Positions 1-12,590 of a DNA stretch of 64,000 bases are shown here, piece after piece (the first letter of the stretch is position 1; each line of letters begins with the position of its first letter). The DNA lies in the NCBI RefSeq assembly GCF_030867095.1, contig NC_081837.1, positions 18,440,001 to 18,504,000 on the forward strand, given 5' to 3'. The notes below the pieces were generated by a model, which searched no databases, was not told the DNA's origin, and was given only the letters and a program-made list of their open reading frames with translations. This DNA comes from Alligator mississippiensis. Lineage: Eukaryota; Chordata; Crocodylia; Alligatoridae. Both the position numbers and the translations under genes were made by a program.

Positions 1-694
1 CCCCACTATTGTCAACTCAGTTCTCAGCATGTAACCCCCTCTTTCCATCTACATTCAACCCAGTCCCACTTATTAGAAGACCAGCCAGACACATCATCCC
101 TATGCCTGATACCTGCAGCACTCTAGTCACCAGCCTTGGGCTCAGGGCAGAAAAGAAAATGTTCCATGAAGACATACCAGCCCTAAAAATGATAAAAAAA
201 TAGTGTCACAGGGATGAAGGTAGGAGGAAAAAGCTCAAGCAAATTACCCTTTCATTCACAGCCTTCAGGGGAAAAAAAAGTTGGAGCACTCAAGCAGATG
301 TGGGCAAGAAAGCATGTTCTACGATGGCGTAAGGGAGCCCTGTGCCATACACAGGTTTAGATAAGACATTGCTGGATTCAAGAACTATTTGCAGTAGTTA
401 AGATCTGGGATCATTCTACTAAGTTTAATGTGATCAGGCTCCAACTGGATCCCCAAGCACTTCTGTTTGGAAAGGGCTGTTTCAGTAAAATCAGATAATT
501 TGTTAAAACTTTATTAACGCCATCTTAAGTTCAAACACTTCACACATGCATGAAATAACATGAGAACTAGTCATGAGATCAGTCTGTCTGCCCAACCAAA
601 GGAAAAAAAAATGAGGTTGCGTAATAAGACATCCAATAATACTACTGGCTCACTGTCTATTCCCTTGCAGTCCATTGTTTTAATCCACTACATA
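1..694. other. Unassigned intergenic sequence
   Basis: No gene or recognised repeat is visible. Open frames are short and lack family resemblance. Confidence 0.5.
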
Positions 695-1650
695 TTTCAT
701 AGATTTCATAGACATTCGGGCTGGAAGGGACCTCGGAAGATCATCGAGTCCAGCCCCCTGCCCAAAGGGCAGGAAGTAAGCTGGTGTTACCGGATCCCAG
801 CAAGATAAGCATCCATTTTTACTCCTGAAGGCGTTTGAAGTAGGTGCTTGAACCACCTTCGATGGCAGGCTATTCCAGACCTTGGGGGCTCGGACAGTAA
901 AGAAATTCTTCCTTATGTCCAGCCTGAATCGGTCTTGCAGGAGTTTATAACCAGTTGGCCTCATCATCCCTTGGGGCGCTCTGCTGAACAAACATTCCCC
1001 CAGATCCTGGTGGTCACCCCTCATAAACTTATAGGTGGCCACCAGCTCACCCCTGAGCCTGCGCTTTTCCAGGCTAAAGAGCCCCAGGGCTCTCAGCCTG
1101 TTGTCGTAAGGTCTGTTTTCCTGACCTCTGATCATGTGCGTGGCTCTCCTCTGGACTCTTTCAAGCTTCTCCACATCCTTTTTGAATTGTGGAGCCCAAA
1201 ACTGGATGGATGCAGTACTCCAGCTGCGGCCTCACTAAGGCTGAGTGCAATGGGAGAATGACATCTTGGGGTTTACTCGAGAAGCATCCATGGATGCAAG
1301 CCAGCATTTTGCTTGCTTTACTAGCTGCAGCATCACACTGCAGGCTCACGTTCACCTTGTTGTCAATCATGACCCCCAAGTCTCTTTCATCCATAGTGCT
1401 AGCCAGCGTAGCACTGATAAGTCTATAAGGATGTGCAGGTTTTTCCTCCCAAGGTGGAGAACCTCGCATTTTTCGGTGTTAAACACCATCAGGTCCTTGT
1501 CTGCCCATTTGCTGAGCCTGTCAAGGTCAGCCTGGATCGCCCTCCTGTCCTCAGGTGTGGATGCTTTACCCAAGAGTTTGGTGTCGTCGGTGAACTTGGC
1601 CAGTCTGCTTCTGACACCAATGTCCACATCATTAATGAAGATGTTGAACA
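695..1650 (-). mobile_element. CR1 LINE, 5'-truncated and decayed
   Basis: The minus strand encodes the C-terminal half of a CR1 ORF2 protein in three short overlapping frames, so the copy carries frameshifts. Recognisable segments are FNIFINDVD, LAKFTDDTKL (the usual FADD catalytic box reads FTDD), KCEVLHLG, ERDLGVMID, and ALGLFSLEKRRLRGELVATYKFMRGDHQDLG. The 3' end lies at 695, where the TTTCATAGATTTCATAGAC tail abuts unrelated sequence. Homology to the longer copy at 17738-19330 stops near 1650, which marks the 5' truncation. It is inactive. Confidence 0.9.
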
Positions 1651-2552
1651 ATATGTTGGATGAGGTCCAACTCTTCAGTGCTCTGTTTCTTTAAACTCCA
1701 TAAATATCCTATCCAGAAAATGACAACAAGCACAGAGAGGCAGCAGGACCTAGGGAGGACAGATTAAGATGGGTGGGACTCCTCAAATATACACACAGCT
1801 CTTCAGCTAGCTCTTTTGAGGTCAGCCATTAAATTTGGAATAATTTTATCAGGAATTTTGGACCTGTGTGTTAAAATTTGTGTCATCTTCTTTAGTTCAA
1901 TGCCCTGTGCCTCTGATAGGGGCCAAAATCAGAAACTATACCTCTTGCAAACTTCACCAACTCATGTAGAGATGCCTTGAATGCAACTGTTGCAATGATG
2001 CCTGCCTGAGTCTGCTGAGAGCCTGAGAGAATTGCCCAGGGACAGGAAAAGTGCCCTTAGTATTTCCACGGGGTTTCATTTTCAGTCCTACTGATCAATG
2101 GTACCCTTCCAGACCCATACCACTTCAGGGGTGGGAAGGGAAGTCCAGTAGTCTGGCCTTCCTTCCCAAACCAGAGTTGCTCTGACTGGAGGAGTAATAT
2201 CTGGGGGGACCCTGATCTCAAGGCATTTGTAATTCTGAGGAAGACAAAGGGTAACATAACCCTCTTGAGGCCTGCCAAGGAGGAAGCAGCTCTGAAAGTA
2301 ATATCTAAAACACAACCACAGAGCAAGGAAGGTGGAGAAGAACTAAAAAGTAATGGAGCAGTATCCAGGCCTTAAATTGGGGTAGAGGAGAAGGGAAAGG
2401 GGTGATGTTTGGAAACAAGGGTGCAAGGAACTAAGAGGAAGGAAAGAGATTTGTGATTATATAATGGAAGTGAGAGTTTTAAAAATGGAGGGAAATTGTG
2501 GGCCGGGAGAATTAACCAGGTGTCTTGGAGTATCTGAAGCTAAAACCTTGCC
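1651..2552. other. Unassigned sequence
   Basis: No gene seen. Two overlapping minus-strand open frames at 2057-2326 have no family resemblance and look incidental. Confidence 0.45.
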
Positions 2553-2794
2553 GGCACATCTACATGAGACGCTATGTCGTCATAGCGATGAGCTACATCA
2601 CCGTAGCTCATTGCTATGGGAACATAGATAGCATCAGTGGGTACGAACCGTGATGCCGACACTACTGCATGGTAGCATTGTAAAAGACCTGTGCAGAGTC
2701 GGGACTGTACACTAATGTTGGCTACTGCTTGCTTAAGCAAGTGCTAAATGACTGGGCAGTAACAACTGCATAGTCCAGCGCACATGTAGATGCA
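2553..2794. mobile_element. MITE-like element with inverted ends
   Basis: The left end (GCACATCTACATGAGACGCT) and the reverse complement of the right end (TGCATCTACATGTGCGCT) match around the CATCTACATG core. About 242 bp lie between the outer bases and contain no coding capacity. An internal palindrome is also visible (GATGAGCTAC and GTAGCTCATTGC, about 2588-2615). This fits a non-autonomous DNA transposon. I cannot assign the superfamily because no clear target duplication is visible. Confidence 0.55.
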
Positions 2795-5700
2795 TCCTGT
2801 ATGGAGGAAATAGATATTGGGCCATGGGAAATGGAATCTCAATGGACAGGGGATGAGAAAACGTTGGGATGAAGGAGGATAGGATTAGGGTCTATGAGTC
2901 ATTCCTCGGCGGAGCAGTGAAGAAAGAGGAAGTTTGCTTGGGAGTTTGTGTCAGAAGAGAACCAGGGCGCCTGAGGCTGTGTATGAGTGTGTGTGTACAT
3001 CTGCATTTGCATGTGTGGGTGTTTGCACACACATGCAGGTGTCTCAGTTTTGGTTTGGTTTGGTCCCCTGGCCCCCTTCTTTTCCTTTCTTTGTTCAGTT
3101 TTCTAACGAACCTATCTGTTTTCACCACTGAATATGTATTAGATTCATTCTTTCTATGTTGCACCCGAGCTCTGGGAGGCTGCTTGCAGGCAGCTGCCTC
3201 TTGGTGTTCAGGCTGCTTGAGTCAGTGTGCTCTCAGAGGGAGAGGAGGATGGCTGGGAACCCACCCAACCCCCGAACATGCCAGAACAACAACCAGATCC
3301 CAAGATGCTGATAGGCTAGTCTACAACAATTAAAAAGTATTATTCCACAGAGGTAAATTGATAGCTGCTAATTTACAGTGGACAGGAATCTAGCTGATAG
3401 ATTTTTAAGGTCAGAAGTTTCAATCAACATATCCCATCCTGCAATAATATACCAGTCAGAAAAACTTACCCAGTGATTGATTCCTGAAATAAGCTCAACT
3501 GTATATTTATACAACATTTATTTGTGTATCTCAAGTGAAAACTTGGTACAATTATGATCCTGTTGCTACTGTACATGTGTAACTACATTTCTGTGGTGCT
3601 TATTTGCATACCACCATTAGTGTGCAAGGTCAGATTACAGGGAACTTTTTCTCTTATCTGCATATCATCTAGTTGTATATATGGGCAAGGGATGAAAAAC
3701 TCCTTTGTGCTTGTTTTGACTGTGATAACATGTTTTACCTGCTTTTAAGAGGCAAGAGAAGTCAGGTTTGTATGCACTGGTCCTGCCTTCTGAAATCGGA
3801 AAGTTCATCAGGGGACTGATGCTGTAGGAGAAAGTTGAGCAAATGTAGCCAATGGTTGGTGCTCACCATGACTTGTGTCGAAGTCTAAGGTGAAGAAACA
3901 CCCAGCTCAGGATTCCCAAGAGCTGGCGGAGAAGAGGTGTCAGGTCGGTGACCTCTTCTTAGGGGGATGGTATCACGTCTCACCATCCAACCATAAAGGG
4001 ATATGTGCTAGTGATACACAAGTTCCTTCAGTAGGTTCAGTCTGAGCCTGTTACTCACTTGCTCCTAAAAAGTGGAACTCCTTAGCATACCAGCAAGCAG
4101 AAATTTGTATCTACCAGATCCTGAAAGAGCTGAGATTGCATCTAAAAGAACAGCAGCAAGAAGCGGTGCGCCCCAGGAGCAGCGAGGCAAGGGAAACCTT
4201 GGGCTAAAGCTACACTAACTCTGCTGACTATCTGTGGGACTAGGCAAGAACTCTAAACCTATTGACTGAGCTGGAGCTGTTAACAGTGGGTTGAGGTAGA
4301 TACTGGTTATTATGGGGCTCTTAAACCTGTTTGTCATCCCATCTCCCTTTCCCAATTCTATAAACCCTGTTATAGTTGATATTGCTTGTAAGTGGGGAAG
4401 TTTGCTGACACTGGAACACCCATAGACCAGGAACCGCTGAGCATGCCTTCCACCCCTCCTGACCAAACTGTCCCTTCAAGGTGTGTACAAGAAATTCACG
4501 TCAAAGAGTTGGAGTTCAATTAGTTACTTTAAGCCATGTGAAATTCAACCAGCTGAAACTTGTACAATATTTTCAAAGGATTGTCTGCACGTTCTGCAGA
4601 TCACCTGCAATATAAGAAGCACCATGTAGCAGACCTGTGGGTCCACCCCAGTTCCTGATGCCCCCTTGGGTCAAATCTGCCTGCCACACTCCGTGACCCC
4701 ACCTCACCTCCAGTGTCTCTCCTGCCACACCTTTGTTATTACTAATATACTGGGGAGGTGGCCCCTAGAGGCAAGGAGTAACTTTTGGCGTTATCCCTGG
4801 GCTTCTCTACCCAAACTCATCCCCAGGGTCTTTGTGCTTCCCTAATGTGCTTCCCCTTTGGGGCAGTCCCCCACCGGCCTCAAAACACTTGGTTGGGTTT
4901 CAGCAGCCCCAGCCTTGCCCCCCTTTTTTCTGGGCAAGCTTTCAGCCCATTGGCTCCCAGGCTTCACCCCTTCACATCCCTGCCCAGAGAAGGTCTCATC
5001 TTGAGGAGCACCCCTGGCACATGGCCTCCAAACCTTCCCCACTACTCAAGTCTTCATGAGCATAAAATACCAACTCAACTAGTTCCAACCTGCCTGGGGT
5101 CCCTGTATCCTCTAGTCCTCCTACCTAGGACAGGCTTGTTTCCCCAGTCCCATCCCCCAAGTACCTCACCTACCTCCAGGGTCAAACTGTCCTCTCCATG
5201 TCCAGAGGCTGGGCTTATATGGTGGTTTCTATCATTTGGGCTGGACCAGTAGAGTGTAGTCTGAGTCAAAAAGCATCTCCCTGGGGAGAAGGAGAGGGCA
5301 GAAGCAGGGCACACTGGGATGCCAAAGCACATCCCAATGGGTCCAATTGATTGGGGTTATGGGGTTGACATCAGCCATTTTTGTAAGCATTTGAAGCCCA
5401 GTGACTGGTACTTTACATAGCATTTCAACTGGGGAAACTGCAATTCCACCAGTTCAAATGCAACACTTGTATATAGCCTTAGACAGCAAGCAGAAAGAAT
5501 ATGCGGGGTCAGAAAGCAAGCAAGCTAGGGTGAGGGTGGATCAGTAAGAAAGACACCCTGGCAAAGAGGATGCGATGGGTGCTCTTTTTCCCAATGGTGT
5601 TGATGAACCATGTATCTCATAGCCGTTGAATACAATGGAGAGACAATGGCAGGATTGCTTCTGCCTTTCTGGAGACATAAGGCCAGGGCCAGGACCAACA

Positions 5701-6404
5701 CTGGAAAATTAAAAATAATAAAAACAATCCTGGATTGTTGTTCTTTCCTTTTTCCAGATTTGTTGTTGTTGTTGTTGCTGAAGGCAGGCTATGGACTGGC
5801 AACTTCCCAACAGATTCTTCTTTTTTGTAGGGAAAATATTATGAAAAATAATTGGGTTTTTTCCCACTGAATTAGGGTTTCCCAGATGCACAGACTAACA
5901 ACTGAGGCACAAATGGGAAACAATGTGCACCCAAATTATGGGTATCTGAGTGTCTCCTTCTAGTGGGAAAAATGACTTCTCAAGGAAGGGTTACTATTGG
6001 TCAAAAAACTAAAATCAGATGATTTCTTTTCATTTTCAGAAATTGGGTGGGGGAAAAACCCTTACAAATTTTGCTCCAAATCCAAAAACATTAGCCCTAA
6101 TATGGTTTAAAAGAGAACAGAGTTCAGTGAAAGCCAGAAAATGTCTTGGGTTTAGCTGCTGAAACCCTCCTGGCTGGAGCACTAACCCACACATGCACAC
6201 ACCTCCTATGTTAGGTAGGGATCCTAGGACTCCTGATGCACAATCCCCTGCTCTAACTATCTTCTCCTAGAGCTGGGAGTAGACATCGAGAGGCCTGGCT
6301 ACCAGCCCCAACCTGTTCTCACTCACTCAGCCTTATTCTTCTCCTAAACCTCCAGGAATCCTGGCTAAAATCCAGGGCACTACTATTTAGGAGGCAAGAC
6401 TCTT
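2795..6404. other. Unassigned intergenic sequence
   Basis: No gene recognised. It contains GT-rich and CA-rich patches at about 2985-3040, a short hairpin at 3932-3960, and a (GTT)n run at about 5760-5777. Open frames here are short and unlike known families. Confidence 0.45.
3932..3960. repeat. Short perfect hairpin
   Basis: AGAAGAGGT is followed about 11 bases later by ACCTCTTCT, giving a 9-bp stem. No poly-T or gene end is adjacent, so no function is suggested. Confidence 0.4.
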
Positions 6405-7358
6405 CTAGCTCCTGCCTAAGGCTTTCTGGAGAGCCCTCTTCACCTCCTTGTTTCTCAGGCTATAGATAATAGGATTTAACATGGGGGTGATAATGCCATA
6501 GAGCACAGGCAGAGCCCGATCCTGCTCTTGGGAGTAGCTGGAATTGGGGCGGATGTAGGTGAAGATGATGGTGCCAAAATAAAGGTTGACTGCAGCCAGG
6601 TGGGAGGTGCAGGTGGAAAAGGCCTTGAGGCGTCCTTCCTTGGTGTGGATCCTGAGGATGGCCAGAACAATGTAGATGTAGGACACAAGAGTCACCAGGA
6701 AGGAGCCCATGATGACAGCACCTCCCACAGCAAAAGTGACAATCTGATTGATCCGCGTGTCAGAGCAGGAGAGCTGGAAAAGTGGGGGGATGTCACAGAA
6801 AAAGTGGCGGATGACGTTGTCATGACAGAAGGACAAGCGGAACATCAGACCCAAGTGCACAGCCGAGTTGGCCAAGCCAACGGCCCAGGCAGCTGCAGCC
6901 AGACAAGAGCATGCCCTTTGGCTCATCAGAACACCATAGCGCAGCGGGTGGCAGATGGCAGCATAGCGGTCATACGCCATGACCCCCAGCAGCAGGCACT
7001 CGATCCCCCCAAAGGAAATGAAGAAGTACATCTGAGTGAGGCAGCCAGGAAGCGAGATGGACTTGTCCTGTGACAGGTAGTTCACCAGCATCTTGGGCAC
7101 CGTGCAGGTGGTGTAGCCTATGTCCACCACTGACAGATTGCCCAGGAAGAAATACATGGGCGTGTGGAGCCTGGAGTCCATGCTGATCATCACTAAGATA
7201 AGTAGGTTTCCCACCAGGGCCATCAGGTAGAAGACTGTGAAGAATCCAAAGAGGATGAACTGGTCTTCCAAGCGGCTAGAAAGGCCCAAGAGTATGAATT
7301 GTGTCACCATCACCATGGTGCCATTCTCCCTCTTGGCGCATCCCAGAGGGTCATTCAT
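6405..7358 (-). CDS. Olfactory receptor, class II, intact
   Basis: A single-exon 317-residue seven-transmembrane odorant receptor, the usual length for the family (about 305-320). It would act in the plasma membrane of olfactory neurons and signal through a Golf-type G protein. Visible family marks are an N-glycosylation site NGT (residues 12-14), GN in TM1 (50-51), PMYFFL (67-72), the conserved Cys106, MAYDRY (127-132), FFCDIPPL (186-193), KAFSTCTSH (245-253) and PMLNPIIYSLRN (292-303). The chosen start keeps the glycosylation site. A second Met at residue 15 would lose it. There are no stops or shifts, so it may be functional. The subfamily cannot be fixed by eye. A broken receptor of a different subgroup lies 9 kb away on the same strand. 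Confidence 0.93.
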   Translation of the reverse strand: MNDPLGCAKRENGTMVMVTQFILLGLSSRLEDQFILFGFFTVFYLMALVGNLLILVMISMDSRLHTPMYFFLGNLSVVDIGYTTCTVPKMLVNYLSQDKSISLPGCLTQMYFFISFGGIECLLLGVMAYDRYAAICHPLRYGVLMSQRACSCLAAAAWAVGLANSAVHLGLMFRLSFCHDNVIRHFFCDIPPLFQLSCSDTRINQIVTFAVGGAVIMGSFLVTLVSYIYIVLAILRIHTKEGRLKAFSTCTSHLAAVNLYFGTIIFTYIRPNSSYSQEQDRALPVLYGIITPMLNPIIYSLRNKEVKRALQKALGRS

Positions 7359-7568
7359 CTAGAAGGAGAGTAAAGATGACTCAATGCTTATAGCACTAAA
7401 CCAAGACTGGGGTAAGGGAGGACCTAAACAGACTCACTATGCAGGATTAGACAAGTCACTTAATACACACCTACACCATCTCAGAACCAAACCTAGGAGA
7501 ACCACTGTGAAGAATGATCCACCCACTGCCTCCCACTATAAATGCCAGAAAAGAGACAAGGCAGACAA

Positions 7569-7716
7569 GGTTCCTTGGGTGAATTTGATATCTTTTATTA
7601 GACCAACCCAACTAGTTGGAGAACAGTTATTAAGCAAACTTTCGGGTTCAAAAACCCTTCATCAGGCTAAGGAAGTGTCAGCAGTTGGTGTGTGCTCTTC
7701 TTGGATGAAATGAAAA
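7569..7716 (-). mobile_element. Retroposon family H, copy A
   Basis: This is one of seven copies of a short family in the window. On the minus strand it reads from CATCCAAGAAGAGCAC through CTGATGA, a hairpin (GGGTT, TTTG loop, AACCC), GAAAG, and on to GGTTGGTCTAATAAAAGATATC and ACCAAGGAACCTTG-like sequence. The hairpin core lies at 7640-7665. No coding capacity. The family name is not known to me. Confidence 0.75.
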
Positions 7717-7759
7717 GTCAAGAAAAGAGACAATGCAGTTGCTTTAGAGAAGCACTGAG

Positions 7760-8084
7760 TGTGCACCAATAAGCACAGCCAAGACACCTTTGAAAGGATC
7801 TTAAGGCACCCCAGGTTGTTGCAGGGTATCACACAAGATTAGCACTTAGGTTTGCAAACATGATTCACAAGATAAACCCAGAGATTACAAATACAAATCC
7901 ATTGTTGTGCTCTGTCTGAGCTCTTTGCAACAGAAACTCCCCCCCCCCCCCGCCCTTATTTTTCTGTAGGCAAAAAAAAATGTGAAAACTAAGATCTAGC
8001 ACTTTCCCAGGGATGCTTCATATCTATGCAAGGGAGCTTGAGTCTAACCAGAGGTGCACTGAATGCAAAAAAGCTGAGAACCAC
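7760..8084. mobile_element. hAT-like non-autonomous transposon, copy 1
   Basis: This shares the block GTTTGCAAACATGATTCACAAG and further blocks with the element at 14529-14817. Its right end reads AAAAAGCTGAGAACCAC, the reverse complement of the GTGGTTCTCAGC type terminus common in hAT-derived short elements. The left end is decayed. An internal C14 run lies at about 7931-7944. Confidence 0.55.
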
Positions 8085-8644
8085 ATTCACAAAGGTACCC
8101 AAATGGGACTTTCACATCTGTCACTGAAAGCAAGAGGACTCAGCAGATGACATGTTTTTGAAAAAACCTACTTGGGGCTTAAGAGCCTAGCGCAGGTCTG
8201 AGAAGGAACGTAGGGACCCAGGTCAAAACTCTGATCCTGACAAAACCCCACTTTGGACCCTAAAAGTGCCTTGTATGCCTGCGTCTTTTATTTCTGTCAC
8301 CTATGCTTCACTATGATTCAGAAAATAAGGGCCAGATTCTATTCCACCTATTAACACGGCTACCAAGTACACCCCTGAAACATGGAAGATGCCGAATTTC
8401 AGCCAATTTTGGATTTTAAACTTCATTGCAGAACTACAAGGAAGTATTTTTACTTCCCTGCCTCCCATCTGACACCTCCAGGGAAGGACTTCTACCTGAT
8501 CAACACGTCAAAGAGCTACTCAACACAGCTCACAAAGACACTCTCGTGGACCCAGAGGGACAGACTTCCATCTTCAGCTCCCTCTGTGCAAAAATGGTTG
8601 ATTTCCTACCTATGGGGACTTTTTACCCTCCTGTACCATCTACA
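8085..8644. other. Unassigned sequence
   Basis: No gene seen. The 8382-8640 part runs directly into retroposon copy B and could be its less conserved 5' portion, which I cannot show from one copy. Confidence 0.35.
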
Positions 8645-8800
8645 CGTTTCCCAGAGCCTGATGAAGGGACTTTGATCCCGAAAGTTTGCAGAAAAAGACA
8701 ATTTTCTTGCCATTTTCCAGTTGGTCTAATAACCATTTTGGAACCAAGAGTTCTAGTTTTTTGTATATTCCACCTATCAAACACCAAAGTGGACTTAGGT
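8645..8800 (+). mobile_element. Retroposon family H, copy B
   Basis: It contains CTGATGA, a hairpin (GGGA, TCCC) and GAAAG at 8658-8683, then CAGTTGGTCTAATAACC, matching the family. The hairpin differs from copy A by a paired change (T-A to A-T at the fourth pair). Confidence 0.65.
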
Positions 8801-10972
8801 GCCTAAATATGAGTCTTTTCCACCCTGATCCAATCTCTGAAAAACTTAATGCAAAAGGTGAGCTTATCTTCCTCCTCCCCACTGCTCTTTTGTGACTCAG
8901 TCCCAGGGTCCCAACCTTGAGGCTGGGAGAGGAGAGCAGGGCTTAAAGTAGGTTGTCAGAAATACAAAAAATGTTCCTGGAAGTTGCTGACCCTGGCACC
9001 AGAGGCTGAGGTTTTTGGTCAATAAGGGATAATCTACTATGGCAGGGAGGTTGGGGGAAGGACCAGCTGTGCTGTCAGTCTGGTCTCATACTGCTGGGGG
9101 ATGGGACACTAGCCTCCCAGTACGGCAGGGAGATGGGGATAAAGGGCCATTCTGTATGATTCGGGGCATCGAAGAATAGGGAAAGAAATACCAAGCTAGG
9201 TGGAAACATTGGTTAAAGCTTGATTGGCAGGTTGGGAAATATTGCCCTAGCCTGGCCCATTGGTTTGATTTAGAGCCAAAAGGAAAGGATCTATTATATC
9301 AGGTAGAGCCATGGTTCTGACTCCACTGCTCTGATTGGAAATGAAGGGATAGAGGACATTTAACATAGCAGGGCTACTGTGTTAGATGGGTCCAGCTGTC
9401 TAATACAGGGTGTCAGGCAAAAGGAGATGTTGGGCTGACAGACTCATTGGGCCAACAGACTTGGGTGGGCAAGGGAGAGAGGATATTAGGCTAGATACCC
9501 CATTGGTCTGATCAAGGGCAGTAGAGGTGAGCATGCTAATTATATACACCAGCAACTGGTCTGGCACATACATTCCTATGTAAGAAAACTGACCCACAGT
9601 GCAATCTTGAACCCTCGCCTTTTTTTCTTTTTAGCAAAAATAACCTTACCTGACAGGGAGGCATTGCTGTCTCCCATCAAAGAATCGCCTCTGCACTTCT
9701 GCAACCCCGTCCTGGTGGGAAAGGAGCATCTCCCGACACAGCCCATCAGCCACCGAGTGCTGTGTTGTACTAATAGCTGAAAGCCTGGCTAAGCAAGTGT
9801 GGGGCTGGCATAGATATTGCAGTGGTCTCCCTGGGGAGTCACGCATCAGTTCTCGGTGCTTTACAGACACTGTTTCAAGTGATTTCCAGAAGAGTTGTTT
9901 CTTGAGTGCTGTATTCAGTGAGCAGAGCTTCAACAGATTGAACTTCAAGAAGACAATTCTTCTTTTTTTTTTTTTTTTTAGAGGGAGAAAAACACTTTAC
10001 ACGCTGATCTTTATTTAGCAAGGCTCTTTCTCAGGAACGCTTTAAATGACTGCATTTGTGCCCTTAAGTCTTGCCAAGACAGAGGCACAGACAGGTTTTT
10101 GAATGTTTAGATGTGCCAGCCAGAGACCTAACAACCAGGGTCTGTGCCCTGGGTGGCAGCAGCAGTGGCTGCCATTCTTGTGCCCCCTCGCACTAGGCAC
10201 CTGAGGCTGGTGCCCTAGTTGCCCACCTCTTGTTACACTACCGGGGTCAGCTAGTAAACAGGAATCTTCCTCCAAATTACAAGGATAATTCATGTAGACA
10301 GATCTGAGATGAATCCTCTGAAATCTGCATCCCTTTTATCCATCTGAGTCTCTCCCTGCATCCTAGAATTGCAAAGTTATGAGGCCGGGTAGAAATTGTT
10401 ACGGTCAGATCATCTGCCATTGTACATCAATGGCATTTTTATTAAACTAAGGGGAATTGCATGACAAAATCCCTTAGGTAGCTCTGAAAATGTTCAGCTT
10501 TTCTCTAAAAGACCTATCTATCTACACTAACTCCTCTCTGGACTGACATGCAATGTATTTTGTGGCCCAAGAAATATGTTATATTGAAATGTGGGACTTC
10601 TGAACAAATAAAAAAATAATTAAAAACAGCATTTTCCAGTAAAGTTTCAAGTTTCAAAAAAAAGCTTTGAAACTAAAAATATGAAGAATGAGGCAGAAGG
10701 TCAATATTTTTTACCGTAAAATGGTGAGGGAATTTTTACTTTCAGGGTTTTTTAATTATTATCCTTTCTCCTTTTTTTTCCCATTGATATAAGAGGCAAT
10801 AAAGGGTATAAGTTAAGGACCTTTATAAGGTGCTATGATAAGGAAGGCACCTTAGCACCTTCAACCAGAGGTGAAAAGCAGAGAAAAAACCCTCATATCC
10901 CTATTTACTTGTTTCCATTTGAAAAATTGGGGTAAAAACTAGAAGCCCAAGAAAGTGGGGGTTCTTTTCCTT

Positions 10973-11022
<50 letters not shown>

Positions 11023-11610
11023 AACAAAAAAGGTGCAAAAATCCAATTTAAAACAGAAAGGATATTTTCAAAGCAAAGCTGTATTTTTTTCCTGAAGGAA
11101 ACAAAAAATGCATATTTCATTTTTTTTAATGCCAATTTTAGTTTTTGCAGTAAATATCAGTGTGCGTCTCTTGGTAGCCTTTCAGGTTATCCAGGGACAC
11201 AGCCCAGGTGTGGAGACTAGTGAAGGTGAGCCCATGTCTCTTTGGGCTCACTTGGCCCCGTCTCTGCCTCCGTAGCTCTACAGATAAGCTCAAGCAGCTG
11301 TAGGACGTAACTGGGGTTTCATTCTTTAACAGGAACTGGCAAAACCAGAGGTGAAATTCAGGGAGGCAAGGAGCCCTTCTCAACCCAGTCAGCATGTATT
11401 AAGTGTGATCCTGTTCCAAGGATGCTAAGTCAAGTCTAAGCAAAGTCCTCGTCAATAAGACATGTCCACTGCCCAGGCCTACGCAGCTGCGTCCCTTTTT
11501 GGGTCATACTATCTTAGTTTGAGTCCCAAGGTCTAAGCCATGGCCCCCTTTCAGCTCAGTTTTCCCACACTGGATGTCTTTGATCCATCTCCTGCAAACA
11601 TCACCCTCAA
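8801..11610. other. Unassigned sequence with simple repeats
   Basis: No gene recognised. A T-rich run lies at about 9961-9979. A (TA)n tract at about 10978-11008 runs into a T tract to about 11023. The open frame at 9646-9948 (minus) has no recognisable domain. Confidence 0.45.
10978..11023. repeat. (TA)n microsatellite plus T tract
   Basis: About fifteen TA units are followed by about fifteen T residues. Confidence 0.9.
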
Positions 11611-11617
11611 ATGCACT

Positions 11618-11771
11618 GAATGGGACATCCAGGAAGAGCACGCACCAAGTGCTGAAGCTTCCTTAGCCTGACGAAGGGTTTTTGAACCCGAAAGCTTGCT
11701 TAATAACTATTCTCCAACCATTTGGGTTGGTCTAATAAAAGATATCAAATTCACCCAAGGAACCTTGTCTG
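11618..11771 (+). mobile_element. Retroposon family H, copy C
   Basis: Well preserved copy: CATCCAGGAAGAGCACGC, the core CTGACGA ... GAAA at 11668-11693 with perfect GGGTT/AACCC stem, then GGTTGGTCTAATAAAAGATATC and AAGGAACCTTGTCTG. The terminal block seen in copies D and E is missing, so it is 3'-truncated or interrupted. Confidence 0.75.
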
Positions 11772-11977
11772 AATGGGACAGGTGTTTTTCCACATGTAAA
11801 CTGATCTATTCCATACTTGTTGGACATGCTCTACCAGCCTCAACAGCTACCCACAGAAATTAACCTCTTACCCCCTACTCCATGTCCAGGGTGAATATTA
11901 TCCCATTCCTTCCCAGTGTTAAGTGCAAAACATTGAGAAAAGGAAACTGAGGCATGCATAGAAACGTACCACAATTA

Positions 11978-12385
11978 CAGAGTCATAGAAAATTAGGGTT
12001 GGCAGGAGGTCACCTCTAGTCCAGCCCCCTGCTCAAAGCAGGACCAGCCCCAACTACATCATCCCAGCTGAGGCTTTGTCTAGCCAGGTTTTGAAAACCT
12101 CCAAGGATGGAGCTTCCACCACCTCTCTGGGTAACCCGTTCCAGTGTTTTACTGCCCTCCTAGTAAGAAAGTTCTTCCTAATGTCTAACCTCAACTTCTC
12201 TTGCTGCAGTTTGAGCCCATTGCTCCTTGTCCTGTCGTCTGCCACCACCGAGAACAATCCAGCTCCATCCTCTTTCAAACCCCCTTCAGGTAGTTGAAGG
12301 CTGCTTTCAAATCCTCTCCAAGTCTGCTCTTCTCCAGACTAAATAAATGCAGTTCCCTCAGCCTGTCCTCATAAGCCATGTCCCC
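11978..12385 (-). mobile_element. CR1 LINE 3' fragment, older subfamily
   Basis: The 3' end is at about 11978 (AGAGTCATAGAAAATTAGG). The minus strand encodes the CR1 C-terminus: [41 protein letters not shown]. The sequence differs from the TTTCATAGA-tailed copies, so it represents another CR1 subfamily. Confidence 0.85.
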
Positions 12386-12590
12386 CACACCCCTCACTGG
12401 CTAGGGGGTACCTCTCCCCACACCCCACACTGACTAGTCTCCCTACCCTGGGGACAGAACTAGCACCCTGTGCCCTATTCCCCACCCTTTGGAGCCAGGT
12501 AGCTAGCTCCCCCACCCACAAGCTGGCATCCTCATGCCTCCCTGCCAGGAGGAAAGGCCCCATATCCCATTTCTTGGCCTTCCCTCATCA

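Noticed and set aside
4200-4500. Possible LTR-like sequence
   Set aside because: Only a general impression of composition; no matching end, primer site or second copy.
6528-7073. 181-codon plus-strand frame
   Set aside because: It is the antisense shadow of the intact olfactory receptor gene.
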